A stretch of 60,963 bases of DNA from Hominisplanchenecus murintestinalis (GTDB lineage Bacteria; Bacillota; Clostridia; Lachnospirales; Lachnospiraceae), in contig SRZB01000022.1 in assembly GCA_004793585.1 (NCBI GenBank), forward strand, positions 1-60,963, read 5' to 3'. Position 1 is the stretch's first letter; each line of letters begins with the position of its first letter. Position numbers and translations under genes: made by a program. Below the pieces are notes generated by a model. That model ran no database searches. It was not told the DNA's origin and was given only the letters and a program-made list of their open reading frames with translations. Positions 25,812-37,688 of the stretch are shown here, piece by piece.

Positions 25812-27344
25812 ATGTTGTTTAGCATTGTACAGTCAGCTGCGATTTGCGGCATTAAAGCAGAAATTATTTATGTGGAGGCCGACGCAGGGGACGGGCTTCC
25901 GATGTTTCTTATGGTAGGATACCTCTCGTCCCAGGTGAAAGAAGCGCAGGAAAGGGTAAAGACAGCTATGAAAAACAGCGGTCTTCGCCTGCAGCCTAGA
26001 AAAGTGACCGTAAATTTATCCCCGGCAGATTTACGTAAAGACGGTTCGGGGTATGATTTGCCGATAGCAGTGGCAGTGTTGGCTGCTTATGGTTATATCC
26101 CGCAGGAGGCTTTGCAGGACGTGCTGTTTGCAGGAGAATTGAGTTTGAATGGAGAGATACGCCCTATACGGGGAATCCTGCCCATGGTGCGCCGTGCGGC
26201 GCGGGAGGGATTGAAAAGCTGCATTATTCCCAAAGCAAATGAGAGAGAAGGAGCAGTTATAGAAGGAATCCGTGTGATTGGCGTGTCCAGTCTTAGGGAG
26301 GTAATTGATTATCTGAACGGGGTGGAAGATATTATCCCGGCAGTATTTGATATGAAAGCAGTATTACAAAACAGTAAGGCGGACAATGGGGAAGATTTCA
26401 AAAATATAAATGGACAGGAAGCGGTGAAACGGGCGGCAGAGGTCGCAGTAGCAGGGATGCATAATCTGCTGCTGATAGGACCACCGGGCGCGGGGAAGTC
26501 CATGACGGCAAAATGCATTCCGGGAATCCTGCCGGGGCTGAGCCTGGAAGAAAGCCTTGGGATTTCCGAAATTTACAGCGTGGCAGGGATGCTTGGGGAA
26601 AATGAGCCTCTTATCAAAAAACGCCCATTCCGGGCGCCACATCATACGATCTCACCTCAGGCATTGGCGGGGGGCGGGAAGATACCCAGGCCGGGGGAGG
26701 TCAGCCTTGCCCACAGAGGAGTGCTGTTCCTGGACGAGCTGCCGGAGTTTCGGCGGGAAGCAGTGGAAATCCTGCGCCAGCCTATGGAAGAGCATCAGGT
26801 GTGTATCAGCCGCATGAGCGGAAGCTTTGTTTATCCTGCAAATACTATGCTGGTGGCAGCCATGAACCCATGCAGATGCGGTTATTATCCGGATGGACGG
26901 TGTACGTGTACGGAGGCGGAAGTACATCATTATCTGGGGAAAGTCAGCCAGCCTATTCTTGATCGGATAGATATCAGCATAGAAGCGCCTGAGATCGGAT
27001 ATGAACAGCTTGTATCCGGCAGGGAGAATGAATCGTCAGAGAGTATCAGGGAACGCGTCGTCCGTGCCCATGAGGTGCAGAAACGGCGTTATGCAGGAAC
27101 GGGGATACATTTTAATGCAGATTTGTCGGTTGAGGATATCCGGAAATATTGCCCGTTGGGAAAAGAGGAGAACCAGATGTTGGAGTCAGCATTTAAGAAG
27201 CTTAGACTGAGTGCGCGGGCATATCACAGGATTATTAAGGTGTCCAGGACGATTGCTGATTTGGAGGGAAGCGCCGGCATTCGGTGCAGCCACATAGCGG
27301 AAGCGATTTGTTATCGTGCCGCAGAGAGAAAGTTTTGGATTTGA
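25812..27344 (+). CDS. comM: YifB/ComM-family Mg-chelatase-like AAA+ ATPase
   Basis: This is a 510-residue ATPase. An N-terminal S5/Lon-like domain (residues 1-170) is followed by an AAA+ core with Walker A IGPPGAGKSMTAKC, Walker B GVLFLDELPEF and the sensor region MLVAAMNPCRCGYYPDG, which carries the cysteine motif of the family. In gram-negative bacteria ComM is a helicase that promotes branch migration during natural transformation. The next gene is dprA, a recombination mediator in the same process, which supports the assignment. AAAGGAGGA precedes the ATG. It is a cytosolic protein. Confidence 0.92.
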   Translation: MLFSIVQSAAICGIKAEIIYVEADAGDGLPMFLMVGYLSSQVKEAQERVKTAMKNSGLRLQPRKVTVNLSPADLRKDGSGYDLPIAVAVLAAYGYIPQEALQDVLFAGELSLNGEIRPIRGILPMVRRAAREGLKSCIIPKANEREGAVIEGIRVIGVSSLREVIDYLNGVEDIIPAVFDMKAVLQNSKADNGEDFKNINGQEAVKRAAEVAVAGMHNLLLIGPPGAGKSMTAKCIPGILPGLSLEESLGISEIYSVAGMLGENEPLIKKRPFRAPHHTISPQALAGGGKIPRPGEVSLAHRGVLFLDELPEFRREAVEILRQPMEEHQVCISRMSGSFVYPANTMLVAAMNPCRCGYYPDGRCTCTEAEVHHYLGKVSQPILDRIDISIEAPEIGYEQLVSGRENESSESIRERVVRAHEVQKRRYAGTGIHFNADLSVEDIRKYCPLGKEENQMLESAFKKLRLSARAYHRIIKVSRTIADLEGSAGIRCSHIAEAICYRAAERKFWI

Positions 27345-27395
27345 GAGGAGCTGACAGGCGGCGTGACAGAAGTAAGAAGATTAGAAGGAAATGTT

Positions 27396-28475
27396 ATGGA
27401 AGATTACTGGCTGTGGCTCTGTTGTCAAAAAGAGCTGTATCGCCCGCATATTGCGAAATTGATACAGTATTTTGGAAGTCCGCGGGAAGTGTTCCAAGCG
27501 TCCGGAAAAGCTCTGCAGGACAGTGGATGCCTGACCGGGAAACAGGTAACAGGTTTGCTGAAAAGCCGGGCAGGATGGGATAAAGAAGAAACCAGGCATC
27601 AACTGGAGAGAAAGGGAATAAGCTTTATCAGCGCCGGACAGGAGGAGTTTCCGAAGCGGTTAAAGGGAATTCCAGATTGTCCTTTTGGAATCTTTTTCAA
27701 AGGGAAGCTTCCGGAAGATGATAGGAAAACTGTAGGGATTGTGGGAGCCAGGCGGTGCAGTTATTATGGAAAGCAGATGGCAGAGCGTCTGGCGGCGGCG
27801 CTGGCAGAATGCGGCGCGGTGGTTGTCAGCGGTATGGCGCTGGGAATTGACGGATATGCCCAGACGGCGGCGTTGGAAGCGGGGGGAGAGAGTCTGGCAG
27901 TTCTGGGATGCGGAGCGGATGTATGTTATCCCCGGAGAAACCTGCCTCTTTACCGGAGGCTGGAAGAAGGCGGAAGTATACTTTCTGAATATCCGCCGGG
28001 CAGGGAACCGCTTGCACTGCATTTTCCGATGAGAAACAGAATAATCAGCGGAATGTCAGACTGTGTGCTGGTAATTGAAGCAAAAGAAAGCAGCGGGTCG
28101 CTGATAACTGCTGATTTGGCATTGGAGCAGGGAAAGGATATTTATGCGCTGCCCGGACGTGTAGGAGATACTTTAAGCGCAGGGTGCAACCGCCTGATTT
28201 GCCAGGGCGCCGGGATTATTATATCGGAGAGCGAGTTGCTTTCCGTCTTAAATTTTCATAAAAAAGAAAAAAGGAAAAATAAAAAACCTCGAAAGCCACT
28301 TGAAACAAAAGAAGAATTGTTGTATAGTTGTGTGGATTTGCATCCCAAAAGTCTGCAGGAGATAGTATCGGACATAAAGCTTCCGGTTCAGGAAGTGATG
28401 GCGGGATTAACTGTCCTGGAGATGAAAGGATACGTTGAAGAACCAAGAAAGAATCATTATGTGAGACAAGTATGA
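27396..28475 (+). CDS. dprA: DNA-processing protein DprA
   Basis: DprA loads RecA on incoming single-stranded DNA during transformation. The Rossmann-like core is clear (VGIVGARRCSYYGKQMA, VVVSGMALGIDGYAQ, LAVLGCGADVCYPR, RNRIISGMSDCVLVIEA). An N-terminal SAM-like helical region and a C-terminal winged helix (SLQEIVSDIKLPVQEVMAGL) complete the family layout at 359 residues. ATG 27396 is preferred because AAGGAAATG precedes it; a GTG at 27363 is also in frame. It follows comM by about 50 bp and ends 23 bp before topA, an order common in Firmicutes. Confidence 0.94.
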   Translation: MEDYWLWLCCQKELYRPHIAKLIQYFGSPREVFQASGKALQDSGCLTGKQVTGLLKSRAGWDKEETRHQLERKGISFISAGQEEFPKRLKGIPDCPFGIFFKGKLPEDDRKTVGIVGARRCSYYGKQMAERLAAALAECGAVVVSGMALGIDGYAQTAALEAGGESLAVLGCGADVCYPRRNLPLYRRLEEGGSILSEYPPGREPLALHFPMRNRIISGMSDCVLVIEAKESSGSLITADLALEQGKDIYALPGRVGDTLSAGCNRLICQGAGIIISESELLSVLNFHKKEKRKNKKPRKPLETKEELLYSCVDLHPKSLQEIVSDIKLPVQEVMAGLTVLEMKGYVEEPRKNHYVRQV

Positions 28476-28498
28476 CACGTATGCATGGGAGGATATAC

Positions 28499-30565
28499 AT
28501 GGCTAAATATCTGGTGATTGTGGAGTCACCGACGAAAGTAAAGACAATCAAGAAATTTCTGGGCGCCAATTATGAGGTGGCGGCTTCTAACGGGCATGTG
28601 CGGGATTTGCCAAAAAGCCAGCTTGGAATTGATGTGGAGAAGGATTATGAGCCGAAGTACATCACCATCCGGGGAAAAGGAGATATTCTGGCCGCACTCC
28701 GTAAGTCTGCGAAAAAAGCGGACAAAGTGTTTCTGGCGACTGACCCTGACCGGGAGGGCGAGGCAATTTCATGGCATCTGTCAAAAGCGTTGAAGTTAGA
28801 GGAAAAGAGCATTAACCGTATCACATTTAATGAGATTACAAAAAGTGCGGTGAAGGATTCGCTGAAGCATCCGCGGAAGCTGGATGTGGATTTAGTGGAT
28901 GCCCAGCAGGCGAGGAGAATCCTGGATCGTATGGTGGGATACCGAATCAGCCCTGTGTTGTGGGCGAAGGTGAAAAGAGGGCTGAGCGCCGGGCGGGTGC
29001 AGTCCGTGGCCTTGCGGCTGATTGCCGACAGAGAAGAGGAAATTAATGCATTTATCCCGGAAGAATATTGGACGATGGATGCTGTTTTCCAGGTGCCGGG
29101 CGAGAAGAAACCGTTGCTTGCGAAGTTCTACGGGACGGATAAACAGAAAGTGCAGATTCATTCCAGGGAAGAGCTGGACAGGATTTTGAAGGAACTGGAG
29201 GGCGCAGAATATCGTATCCTTGATGTGAAAAAAGGTGAGAGGGTGAAGAAAGCGCCTGTTCCGTTTACAACCAGTACGCTGCAGCAGGAAGCGTCTAAAG
29301 TATTGAATTTTTCTACACAGAAGACTATGCGGATAGCCCAGCAGCTTTATGAGGGAATTGACATTAAAGGGAATGGGACAGTAGGTCTTATCACTTATTT
29401 AAGAACGGATTCTACGCGTATTTCCGAGGAAGCAGACCATGCTGCAAGGGAGTTTGTGAAACAGCAGTACGGCAGTGAGTATGCCGCTGAGCCGCAGCCG
29501 GAGAAGAAAAGCGGGAAGAAAATCCAGGATGCCCATGAGGCAATACGCCCTTCCGATGTGACCAGGACTCCATTCAACATAAAGGAGTCTATGAGCCGTG
29601 ATCAATACCGTCTGTATCAGCTGATCTGGAAGCGGTTTCTTGCAAGCCGCATGGAGAATGCCCGTTATGAGACGACTTCGGTGAAAATCGGGGCGGGGAA
29701 TTATCGGTTTACCGTGTCTGCATCCAAGCTGGTGTTTGACGGATTCATGAATGTTTATGTGCAGGATGGCGACGAGGAGAAGTCAGGGAATGTGCTGATA
29801 AAAGGACTTGAGACAGATACACAGCTGATATTGAAAGAGTTTGAAAACAAACAGCATTTTACGCAGCCGTCCGCTCACTATACAGAGGCGGCGCTTGTAA
29901 AAACCCTGGAGGAGCTGGGAATTGGCAGGCCGAGTACTTATGCACCTACAATTACGACAATTATCAACAGGCGTTATGTGGCGAAAGAAAATAAGAACCT
30001 GTATATTACAGAGCTGGGAGAAGTAGTCAACAGCATCATGCTCCAGGCATTTCCGAGTATTGTGGACGTAAATTTTACGGCTAATATGGAATCGCTGCTG
30101 GACAAGGTAGAGGAAGGTGTAGTGAACTGGAAAACAGTGGTCCGGAACTTTTATCCCGATTTAGATGAGGCGGTCTGTAACGCAGAAAAAGAATTGGAAC
30201 AGGTGAAGCTGGAAGATGAAGTTACGGATGTTGTCTGTGAAGAGTGCGGCCGGAATATGGTAATTAAATATGGACCTCATGGGCGTTTTCTGGCGTGTCC
30301 GGGATTTCCGGAATGCCGGAATACAAAGCCATATCTTGAGAAAATCGGGGTTTCCTGTCCAAAGTGCGGAAAAGAGATTGTACTTCGAAAGACGAAAAAG
30401 GGCAGAAAATATTATGGGTGTGAGGACAATCCCGAATGTGATTTTATGGCGTGGCAGAAGCCTTCTGGAAAGAAATGTCCTGAGTGCGGGAACATTATGC
30501 TGGAAAAAGGAAACAAGCTGGTATGTGCAGATCAGGCTTGCGGATACACAGAAAAAAAACAGTAA
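28499..30565 (+). CDS. topA: DNA topoisomerase I
   Basis: This type IA topoisomerase relaxes negative supercoils. The TOPRIM domain starts at the N-terminus (KYLVIVESPTKVKTIKKFLG) and includes the acidic ATDPDREGEAISWH. The active-site region is TVGLITYLRTDSTRIS, with the catalytic tyrosine in YLRTDS. The C-terminus has three zinc ribbons of the topA type (CEECG..CPGFPEC, CPKCG..CEDNPEC, CPECG..CADQAC). Its 688 residues are typical. The ATG at 28499 follows GGGAGGATA; an upstream in-frame ATG at 28472 overlaps dprA and lacks a ribosome site. Confidence 0.97.
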   Translation: MAKYLVIVESPTKVKTIKKFLGANYEVAASNGHVRDLPKSQLGIDVEKDYEPKYITIRGKGDILAALRKSAKKADKVFLATDPDREGEAISWHLSKALKLEEKSINRITFNEITKSAVKDSLKHPRKLDVDLVDAQQARRILDRMVGYRISPVLWAKVKRGLSAGRVQSVALRLIADREEEINAFIPEEYWTMDAVFQVPGEKKPLLAKFYGTDKQKVQIHSREELDRILKELEGAEYRILDVKKGERVKKAPVPFTTSTLQQEASKVLNFSTQKTMRIAQQLYEGIDIKGNGTVGLITYLRTDSTRISEEADHAAREFVKQQYGSEYAAEPQPEKKSGKKIQDAHEAIRPSDVTRTPFNIKESMSRDQYRLYQLIWKRFLASRMENARYETTSVKIGAGNYRFTVSASKLVFDGFMNVYVQDGDEEKSGNVLIKGLETDTQLILKEFENKQHFTQPSAHYTEAALVKTLEELGIGRPSTYAPTITTIINRRYVAKENKNLYITELGEVVNSIMLQAFPSIVDVNFTANMESLLDKVEEGVVNWKTVVRNFYPDLDEAVCNAEKELEQVKLEDEVTDVVCEECGRNMVIKYGPHGRFLACPGFPECRNTKPYLEKIGVSCPKCGKEIVLRKTKKGRKYYGCEDNPECDFMAWQKPSGKKCPECGNIMLEKGNKLVCADQACGYTEKKQ

Positions 30566-30607
30566 GCATGTAAATGTTAAAACAATAAGAATTTTTACTT
30601 TTTCCTG

Positions 30608-30647
30608 TTGAAATTCTGACAACTGTATGATAGTATTTTAGTTGACA
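30608..30647 (+). promoter_or_regulatory. codY promoter region
   Basis: TTGAAA (30608-30613) and TAGTAT (30631-30636) are 17 bp apart. A second TTGACA lies at 30642-30647 but has only weak -10 matches. Either could drive codY. Confidence 0.45.
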
Positions 30648-30709
30648 TGAAATAAAAATTATTAAAATAATGTCAGCTTTGAGACAGAGTGGACAGGTCA
30701 GGAGGAGAC

Positions 30710-31495
30710 ATGAGCGTACAATTACTTGATAAGACCAGAAAAATCAACAAGCTTTTGCACAACAACAATTCAAGCAAGGTCGTTTTCAACGATATTTGTG
30801 AAGTGCTGACTGAGATTCTGGATTCAAATATTCTGGTAATCAGCAGAAAAGGGAAAGTTTTGGGTGTAAGCTTGTGCGAAGGTGTGGAGGAAATTAAAGA
30901 ACTCATCGAAGACAAGGTGGGCGGCCATATCGACGCTATGCTGAATGAAAGGCTTCTGGGAGTACTATCAACGAAAGAGAATGTGAATTTGGAAACACTC
31001 GGTTTTGTGGGGGACGGAGTTAAGAAGTATCAGGCAATTATCAATCCAATTGATATTGCCGGAGAACGTCTGGGTACTGTGTTTATGTATAAGTGCAATA
31101 GCCAGTATGATATTGATGATATTATTTTGTGTGAGTATGGCACTACGGTAGTCGGGTTGGAAATGATGCGTTCCGTACATGAGGAAAATGCGGAAGAGAA
31201 CAGAAAGATACAGATTGTGAAATCTGCAATCGGTACGTTATCGTTTTCAGAACTGGAGGCAATTGTCCATATCTTTGATGAATTGGATGGCACGGAAGGA
31301 ATCCTGGTTGCCAGCAAGATTGCAGACAGGGTGGGCATTACCCGATCGGTAATTGTTAATGCACTTAGAAAGTTTGAGAGTGCAGGTGTGATAGAATCCC
31401 GTTCGTCGGGTATGAAAGGTACTTACATCAAAGTTATTAATGACGTAGTATTTGATGAACTGGAAGAAATAAAGAAGCAAAAAATTAAAAATTAA
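30710..31495 (+). CDS. codY: GTP- and branched-chain-amino-acid-sensing repressor CodY
   Basis: This 261-residue global regulator represses stationary-phase and nutrient genes while GTP and branched-chain amino acids are plentiful. The N-terminal GAF-like sensor domain starts LLDKTRKINKLLHNN. The C-terminal winged helix has the family signature ASKIADRVGITRSVIVNALR with KFESAGVIESRSSG. The ATG at 30710 follows AGGAGGAGAC. It follows topA, a common order in Clostridia, and has its own upstream promoter and a downstream terminator. Confidence 0.97.
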   Translation: MSVQLLDKTRKINKLLHNNNSSKVVFNDICEVLTEILDSNILVISRKGKVLGVSLCEGVEEIKELIEDKVGGHIDAMLNERLLGVLSTKENVNLETLGFVGDGVKKYQAIINPIDIAGERLGTVFMYKCNSQYDIDDIILCEYGTTVVGLEMMRSVHEENAEENRKIQIVKSAIGTLSFSELEAIVHIFDELDGTEGILVASKIADRVGITRSVIVNALRKFESAGVIESRSSGMKGTYIKVINDVVFDELEEIKKQKIKN

Positions 31496-31509
31496 TTTGG
31501 AAAAAATGT

Positions 31510-31559
31510 ATCCCTGCTTTTTTATGAAGAAAAATCTTATAAAAGGGCAGGGATTTTTT
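31510..31559 (+). terminator. codY terminator
   Basis: ATCCCTGC and GCAGGGAT form an 8-bp stem extended by TTTT/AAAA, followed by TTTTTT. The gap 31496-31838 otherwise holds about 170 bp without recognisable features, then the groESL promoter. Confidence 0.85.
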
Positions 31560-31728
31560 CGGAATGGTTAAGTACGCAGGTAAGAAATTCGCTTGACTGT
31601 ATGCGGGAGCTGCCTGATGTATGATGTATAAAAAAACTATAAAATTATAAAAGTGAGAAAACAGAAGAAAAAGTTAGCATAAAAGAGGAAAAGCGGGATA
31701 AATTTAAAATAGGCAGAAGTATTTGCGG

Positions 31729-31760
31729 TTGCACATTTTAATTTTTTTCTCTATTATAAT
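31729..31760 (+). promoter_or_regulatory. groESL promoter
   Basis: TTGCAC (31729-31734) is followed after 17 bp by TATTAT (31752-31757), which overlaps a TATAAT at 31755-31760. The CIRCE operator starts nine bases downstream, so repressor binding would cover the transcription start. Confidence 0.6.
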
Positions 31761-31768
31761 TGCAATGG

Positions 31769-31795
31769 TTAGCACTCAACAAAAGTGAGTGCTAA
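31769..31795. promoter_or_regulatory. CIRCE operator (HrcA binding site)
   Basis: TTAGCACTC (31769-31777) and GAGTGCTAA (31787-31795) are perfect inverted repeats with a 9-bp spacer, exactly the CIRCE consensus. HrcA bound here represses groESL until heat shock occupies the chaperonin. hrcA itself is not in the window. Confidence 0.98.
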
Positions 31796-31838
31796 TAAAC
31801 TCAAAAACCTGATAATTAAATTAAGGAGGCGTCATACG

Positions 31839-32123
31839 ATGAAATTAGTACCTTTAGGTGACAGAGTTGTATTAAAACAGTTTGAGGCAGAAGAAACGAC
31901 GAAATCAGGAATCATCCTGGCAAGCAAATCCCAGGAGAAACCTCAGGAAGCAGAAGTTGTGGCTGTAGGACCTGGCGGAATGGTTGACGGTAAAGAAGTG
32001 GCTATGCAGGTAAAACCGGGCGATAAAGTTATTTATTCCAAATATGCGGGAAATGAAGTGAAGCTGGAAGACGAAGAGTATATTATCGTAAAACAAAATG
32101 ATATTTTAGCAATTGTAGAATAA
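31839..32123 (+). CDS. groES: co-chaperonin GroES
   Basis: This is a 94-residue lid of the GroEL chamber. It begins MKLVPLGDRVVLKQFEAEE and has the mobile loop TTKSGIILASKSQEKPQ; the end is DILAIVE. AAGGAGGCG precedes the ATG at 31839; the longer frame back to 31785 runs into CIRCE and is not used. It is controlled by CIRCE and lies 18 bp before groEL. Confidence 0.98.
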   Translation: MKLVPLGDRVVLKQFEAEETTKSGIILASKSQEKPQEAEVVAVGPGGMVDGKEVAMQVKPGDKVIYSKYAGNEVKLEDEEYIIVKQNDILAIVE

Positions 32124-32126
32124 TAG

Positions 32127-33764
<1,638 letters not shown>

Positions 33765-33788
33765 ACAATTGAGTTAAACAGTTATTGA

Positions 33789-33859
33789 GGGACTGTTGCA
33801 AAGTAGTTTTGGTGCACATAAAATATGTGTGGGGCCTGTACTATTTTTGCGGCAGTCCC
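33789..33859. repeat. 71-bp long imperfect hairpin after groEL
   Basis: GGGACTG (33789-33795) and CAGTCCC (33853-33859) close the structure. Inside, GCAAA/TTTTGC-type pairing and an inner GCACATA/TATGTGTG-like helix continue it. It lies 25 bp after the groEL stop without a long T-run. It may act as terminator, processing signal or remnant of a small inverted-repeat element. Confidence 0.6.
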
Positions 33860-33883
33860 TTGTCAGATATAGGAGTAAAGCAG

Positions 33884-34570
33884 ATGGATGGAAAAACACG
33901 GAAAGAATTGATGAGAGAAGAGCGGGAAAAATTGCAGGGAATGCCTTTAAAAAAGAAGCTGGGGTATATATGGGATTATTATAAGGCAGTTATTGGGGCG
34001 GCCGTGGTGTTGGTTTTCATTCTTTTTATTATTGCCCAGGCAGTAAAGGGCGCGGGGAAAACGATTGTTTTTTCGGCGGCGTTGATAAATGCTGAGAAAG
34101 CGGGAGGCGTTGAAGTGCCGGAGCTGGGACGGGATTTTGCAGAATATATAAAGATAGACGAAAAAAAGGAAGAGGTTTCGTTTGATGATTCCTATCTAAT
34201 GAATCCGGAACAGGGAGATACGATTACAATGGCAGCACAGACGAAGCTGATGGCGGCGATTCAGGCTGAGATGGTGGACGTGATGGTGATGCGGGAAGAA
34301 GTTTACAAGAGCTATCTGGCTTCCGGTGCTTTTATGCCGTTGGAGGAGGCGCTGGATGAAGAATTTTTGGAACAGCATAAGGATATGCTGGTTTTTGGAA
34401 CAGTAGAAAGCGATGCCGGGGAAAAGGCGTACGCTCTGAAATTTGAGAAAAACGAAAAATTGCGGGACGTATGTGGGAAGGGAACGATTTATTTCGCCGT
34501 GACTGCCCGGGCAGTACATCTGGAAAATGTGGAGAAATTTGTGGATTACCTGCTGCCCTATTCACAGTAA
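33884..34570 (+). CDS. single-pass membrane protein, unknown function
   Basis: This is a 228-residue protein. A basic cytoplasmic stretch of about 35 residues with KELMREEREKLQG precedes one transmembrane helix (about residues 36-58, VIGAAVVLVFILFIIAQAV). The remaining 170 residues lie outside and are mixed alpha/beta. They include runs such as MAAQTKLMAAIQAEMVDVMVM and FMPLEEALDEEFL that recall the hinge region of solute-binding folds. I do not recognise the family and assign no function. AGGAG eight bases before ATG 33884 fixes the start; the frame open back to 33785 runs through the preceding hairpin. Confidence 0.75.
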   Translation: MDGKTRKELMREEREKLQGMPLKKKLGYIWDYYKAVIGAAVVLVFILFIIAQAVKGAGKTIVFSAALINAEKAGGVEVPELGRDFAEYIKIDEKKEEVSFDDSYLMNPEQGDTITMAAQTKLMAAIQAEMVDVMVMREEVYKSYLASGAFMPLEEALDEEFLEQHKDMLVFGTVESDAGEKAYALKFEKNEKLRDVCGKGTIYFAVTARAVHLENVEKFVDYLLPYSQ

Positions 34571-34636
34571 TAAATATCTGCGTTCCGGTATGACAAGATA
34601 CAATCTGTGAACGGAAGAGGAAAGGGAGCCGGATGA

Positions 34637-34665
34637 TTGACGGTATAATGTGAAATGCGTATAAT
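34637..34665 (+). promoter_or_regulatory. promoter of the downstream membrane-protein gene
   Basis: TTGACG and TATAAT are separated by exactly 17 bp, about 20 bp before the ATG at 34686. Confidence 0.75.
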
Positions 34666-34685
34666 AAAGAAAAAGGAGGCAAAGC

Positions 34686-35192
34686 ATGAGTGATACATAC
34701 AGAGAGCTTTTAGTAAAGAGAGAGCCGCAGCCGTCAGACAAGCTGCTGAAAGCGGGCCTGATTGTTTTGACGGTATTGGCAGCGGCAGCAGTGGTGCTGA
34801 TAACGCCCTGGGCGGCAGTAGTGCTTTTGGGACTGTGTCTTTTTAATTATTTTAAATTTCCGTCATTCCGGCTGGAATTTGAATATCTTTATGTGAATGG
34901 GGAGCTGGATGTGGATAAAATTATGTCGCGTTCTACAAGGAAGCGGGCGGGCAGTTATGATATGGAGAAAATGGAATTGATTGCGCGCTGGGATTCCCAT
35001 GAGATGGATTATTACAGGAATGGACAAAAAGAAAAAGTAACGGATTTTTCATCAGGAAGGAAAGATGCCGATATTTATGCCATGGTATATGGGAGTGAGA
35101 AAGGGACAGAAATCATTCTGTTTGAGCCGGATGAAGCCATCCTGCAGGATATTCAGCGGATAGCGCCCAGAAAAGTCCATATTGGGAAATAG
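34686..35192 (+). CDS. small two-helix membrane protein (DUF6106-like)
   Basis: This is a 168-residue protein. It starts with a soluble 18-residue stretch followed by two close hydrophobic segments (about residues 20-40 and 42-56). About 110 cytoplasmic residues follow, containing FEYLYVNGELDVDKIMSR and GTEIILFEPDEAILQDI. It matches Lachnospiraceae proteins annotated as DUF6106; that label is from memory. The soluble part looks like a PH-like domain, with a motif of the type seen in membrane-associated regulators. AAGGAGGCA precedes the ATG and it has its own consensus promoter. Function is unknown. Confidence 0.75.
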   Translation: MSDTYRELLVKREPQPSDKLLKAGLIVLTVLAAAAVVLITPWAAVVLLGLCLFNYFKFPSFRLEFEYLYVNGELDVDKIMSRSTRKRAGSYDMEKMELIARWDSHEMDYYRNGQKEKVTDFSSGRKDADIYAMVYGSEKGTEIILFEPDEAILQDIQRIAPRKVHIGK

Positions 35193-35254
35193 AACGCGGG
35201 ATTTCTGGTTTAAGTTGTGTGGCGGAACAGGTAGAAAATTGAAAAAACTTGGTG

Positions 35255-35283
35255 TTGACATGCCTTTTCGAATTTGATACACT
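35255..35283 (+). promoter_or_regulatory. guaB promoter
   Basis: TTGACA and TACACT are separated by 17 bp, giving a predicted start about 45 bp before the guaB ATG. No riboswitch or terminator is seen in the short leader. Confidence 0.8.
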
Positions 35284-35305
35284 AAGGAAACTTACAATTA
35301 CATAA

Positions 35306-36790
<1,485 letters not shown>

Positions 36791-36850
36791 GATATATCGT
36801 TCGCAGCAGCCCTGAGATCATGGACTTGGTTTGCTGTCTGTGTGAATAGA

Positions 36851-36884
36851 GAGAAGAGTTCCGCAAAGCGGGGCTCTTTCTTCA
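36851..36884 (+). terminator. guaB terminator
   Basis: GAAGAG..CCGC and GCGG..CTCTTTC pair around an AAA loop, followed by TTCTTC. The T-tract is interrupted. Confidence 0.6.
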
Positions 36885-36941
36885 TAGCTATCCGGCCTTT
36901 GGGCAGGGTGAGTTTTTGCAAAATATAAGGATGGACGGCAG

Positions 36942-37688
36942 ATGAGCGAGGAGAGATACAGAACAGACGAAACTGCGCGCAGGAGAGGAAGACGGAGAAA
37001 GCGCATGACAAAGGAAGAGAGAAAAAGGCAGATTGCCAAACGCGTGGCAGCGGTTGGCGGAGGAATTGCAGCAGTGACAGTGATAGCGGCAGCTATTTTC
37101 TGGTTTCGGGGAGGAAGCTCGATGCCTGTGGCGAGGCGGAATTACGGAGAATATGATATCGGAAATCCTACCAGGCAGGTGGAAAGACCGGAGCTGGACG
37201 TACAGCTTTTGACAGTGAATGAGTATTCCCGGCCGGGGACGCCTGCCGATCAGATACGGAGCGTGGTTGTCCACTATACGGCAAATCCGGGCAGTACGGC
37301 GCAGAATAACAGGGATTATTTCGAAAATCTGAAAGATACACAGGAGACGAAGGTGAGCAGCAATTTCATCGTAGGGCTGGAAGGAGAGATTATCCAGTGT
37401 GTGCCCACCGCGGAAGTGGCATATGCGTCCAATAGCCGGAATCATGACAGTGTTTCGATTGAATGCTGCCATCCGGATGAGACAGGAAAGTTTGAGGATG
37501 CTACGTATCAGTCGCTGGTGGAGCTGGTGGCGTTTCTGTGTGGGAAATTTGATTTGGGGATGGATGATATCATCCGGCACTATGATGTCACAGGGAAGGA
37601 ATGCCCAAAATATTTCGTAGATTATGAGGATGAATGGGAGGCCTTTAAACATGATGTGGCAAAGTATATTCAGGAGAATGGAAAATAG
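36942..37688 (+). CDS. membrane-anchored N-acetylmuramoyl-L-alanine amidase (Amidase_2)
   Basis: This is a 248-residue type II membrane protein. A strongly basic cytoplasmic N-terminus (RRRGRRRKRMTKEERKRQ) precedes a single helix near residues 36-56. The outer part is an Amidase_2/PGRP fold that cuts the bond between MurNAc and the stem peptide. The zinc ligands are visible as His in SVVVHYTAN, His in IIRHYDVTG and Cys in KECPKYF. The start has only a weak AAGGA about ten bases upstream, so translation may be modest. The stop TAG abuts the ATG of the methyltransferase gene, so the two are probably co-transcribed. Confidence 0.88.
   Translation: MSEERYRTDETARRRGRRRKRMTKEERKRQIAKRVAAVGGGIAAVTVIAAAIFWFRGGSSMPVARRNYGEYDIGNPTRQVERPELDVQLLTVNEYSRPGTPADQIRSVVVHYTANPGSTAQNNRDYFENLKDTQETKVSSNFIVGLEGEIIQCVPTAEVAYASNSRNHDSVSIECCHPDETGKFEDATYQSLVELVAFLCGKFDLGMDDIIRHYDVTGKECPKYFVDYEDEWEAFKHDVAKYIQENGK

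Noticed and set aside
33785-33883. 33-residue N-terminal extension of the membrane protein after groEL
   Set aside because: It lies inside the long hairpin and lacks a ribosome site.
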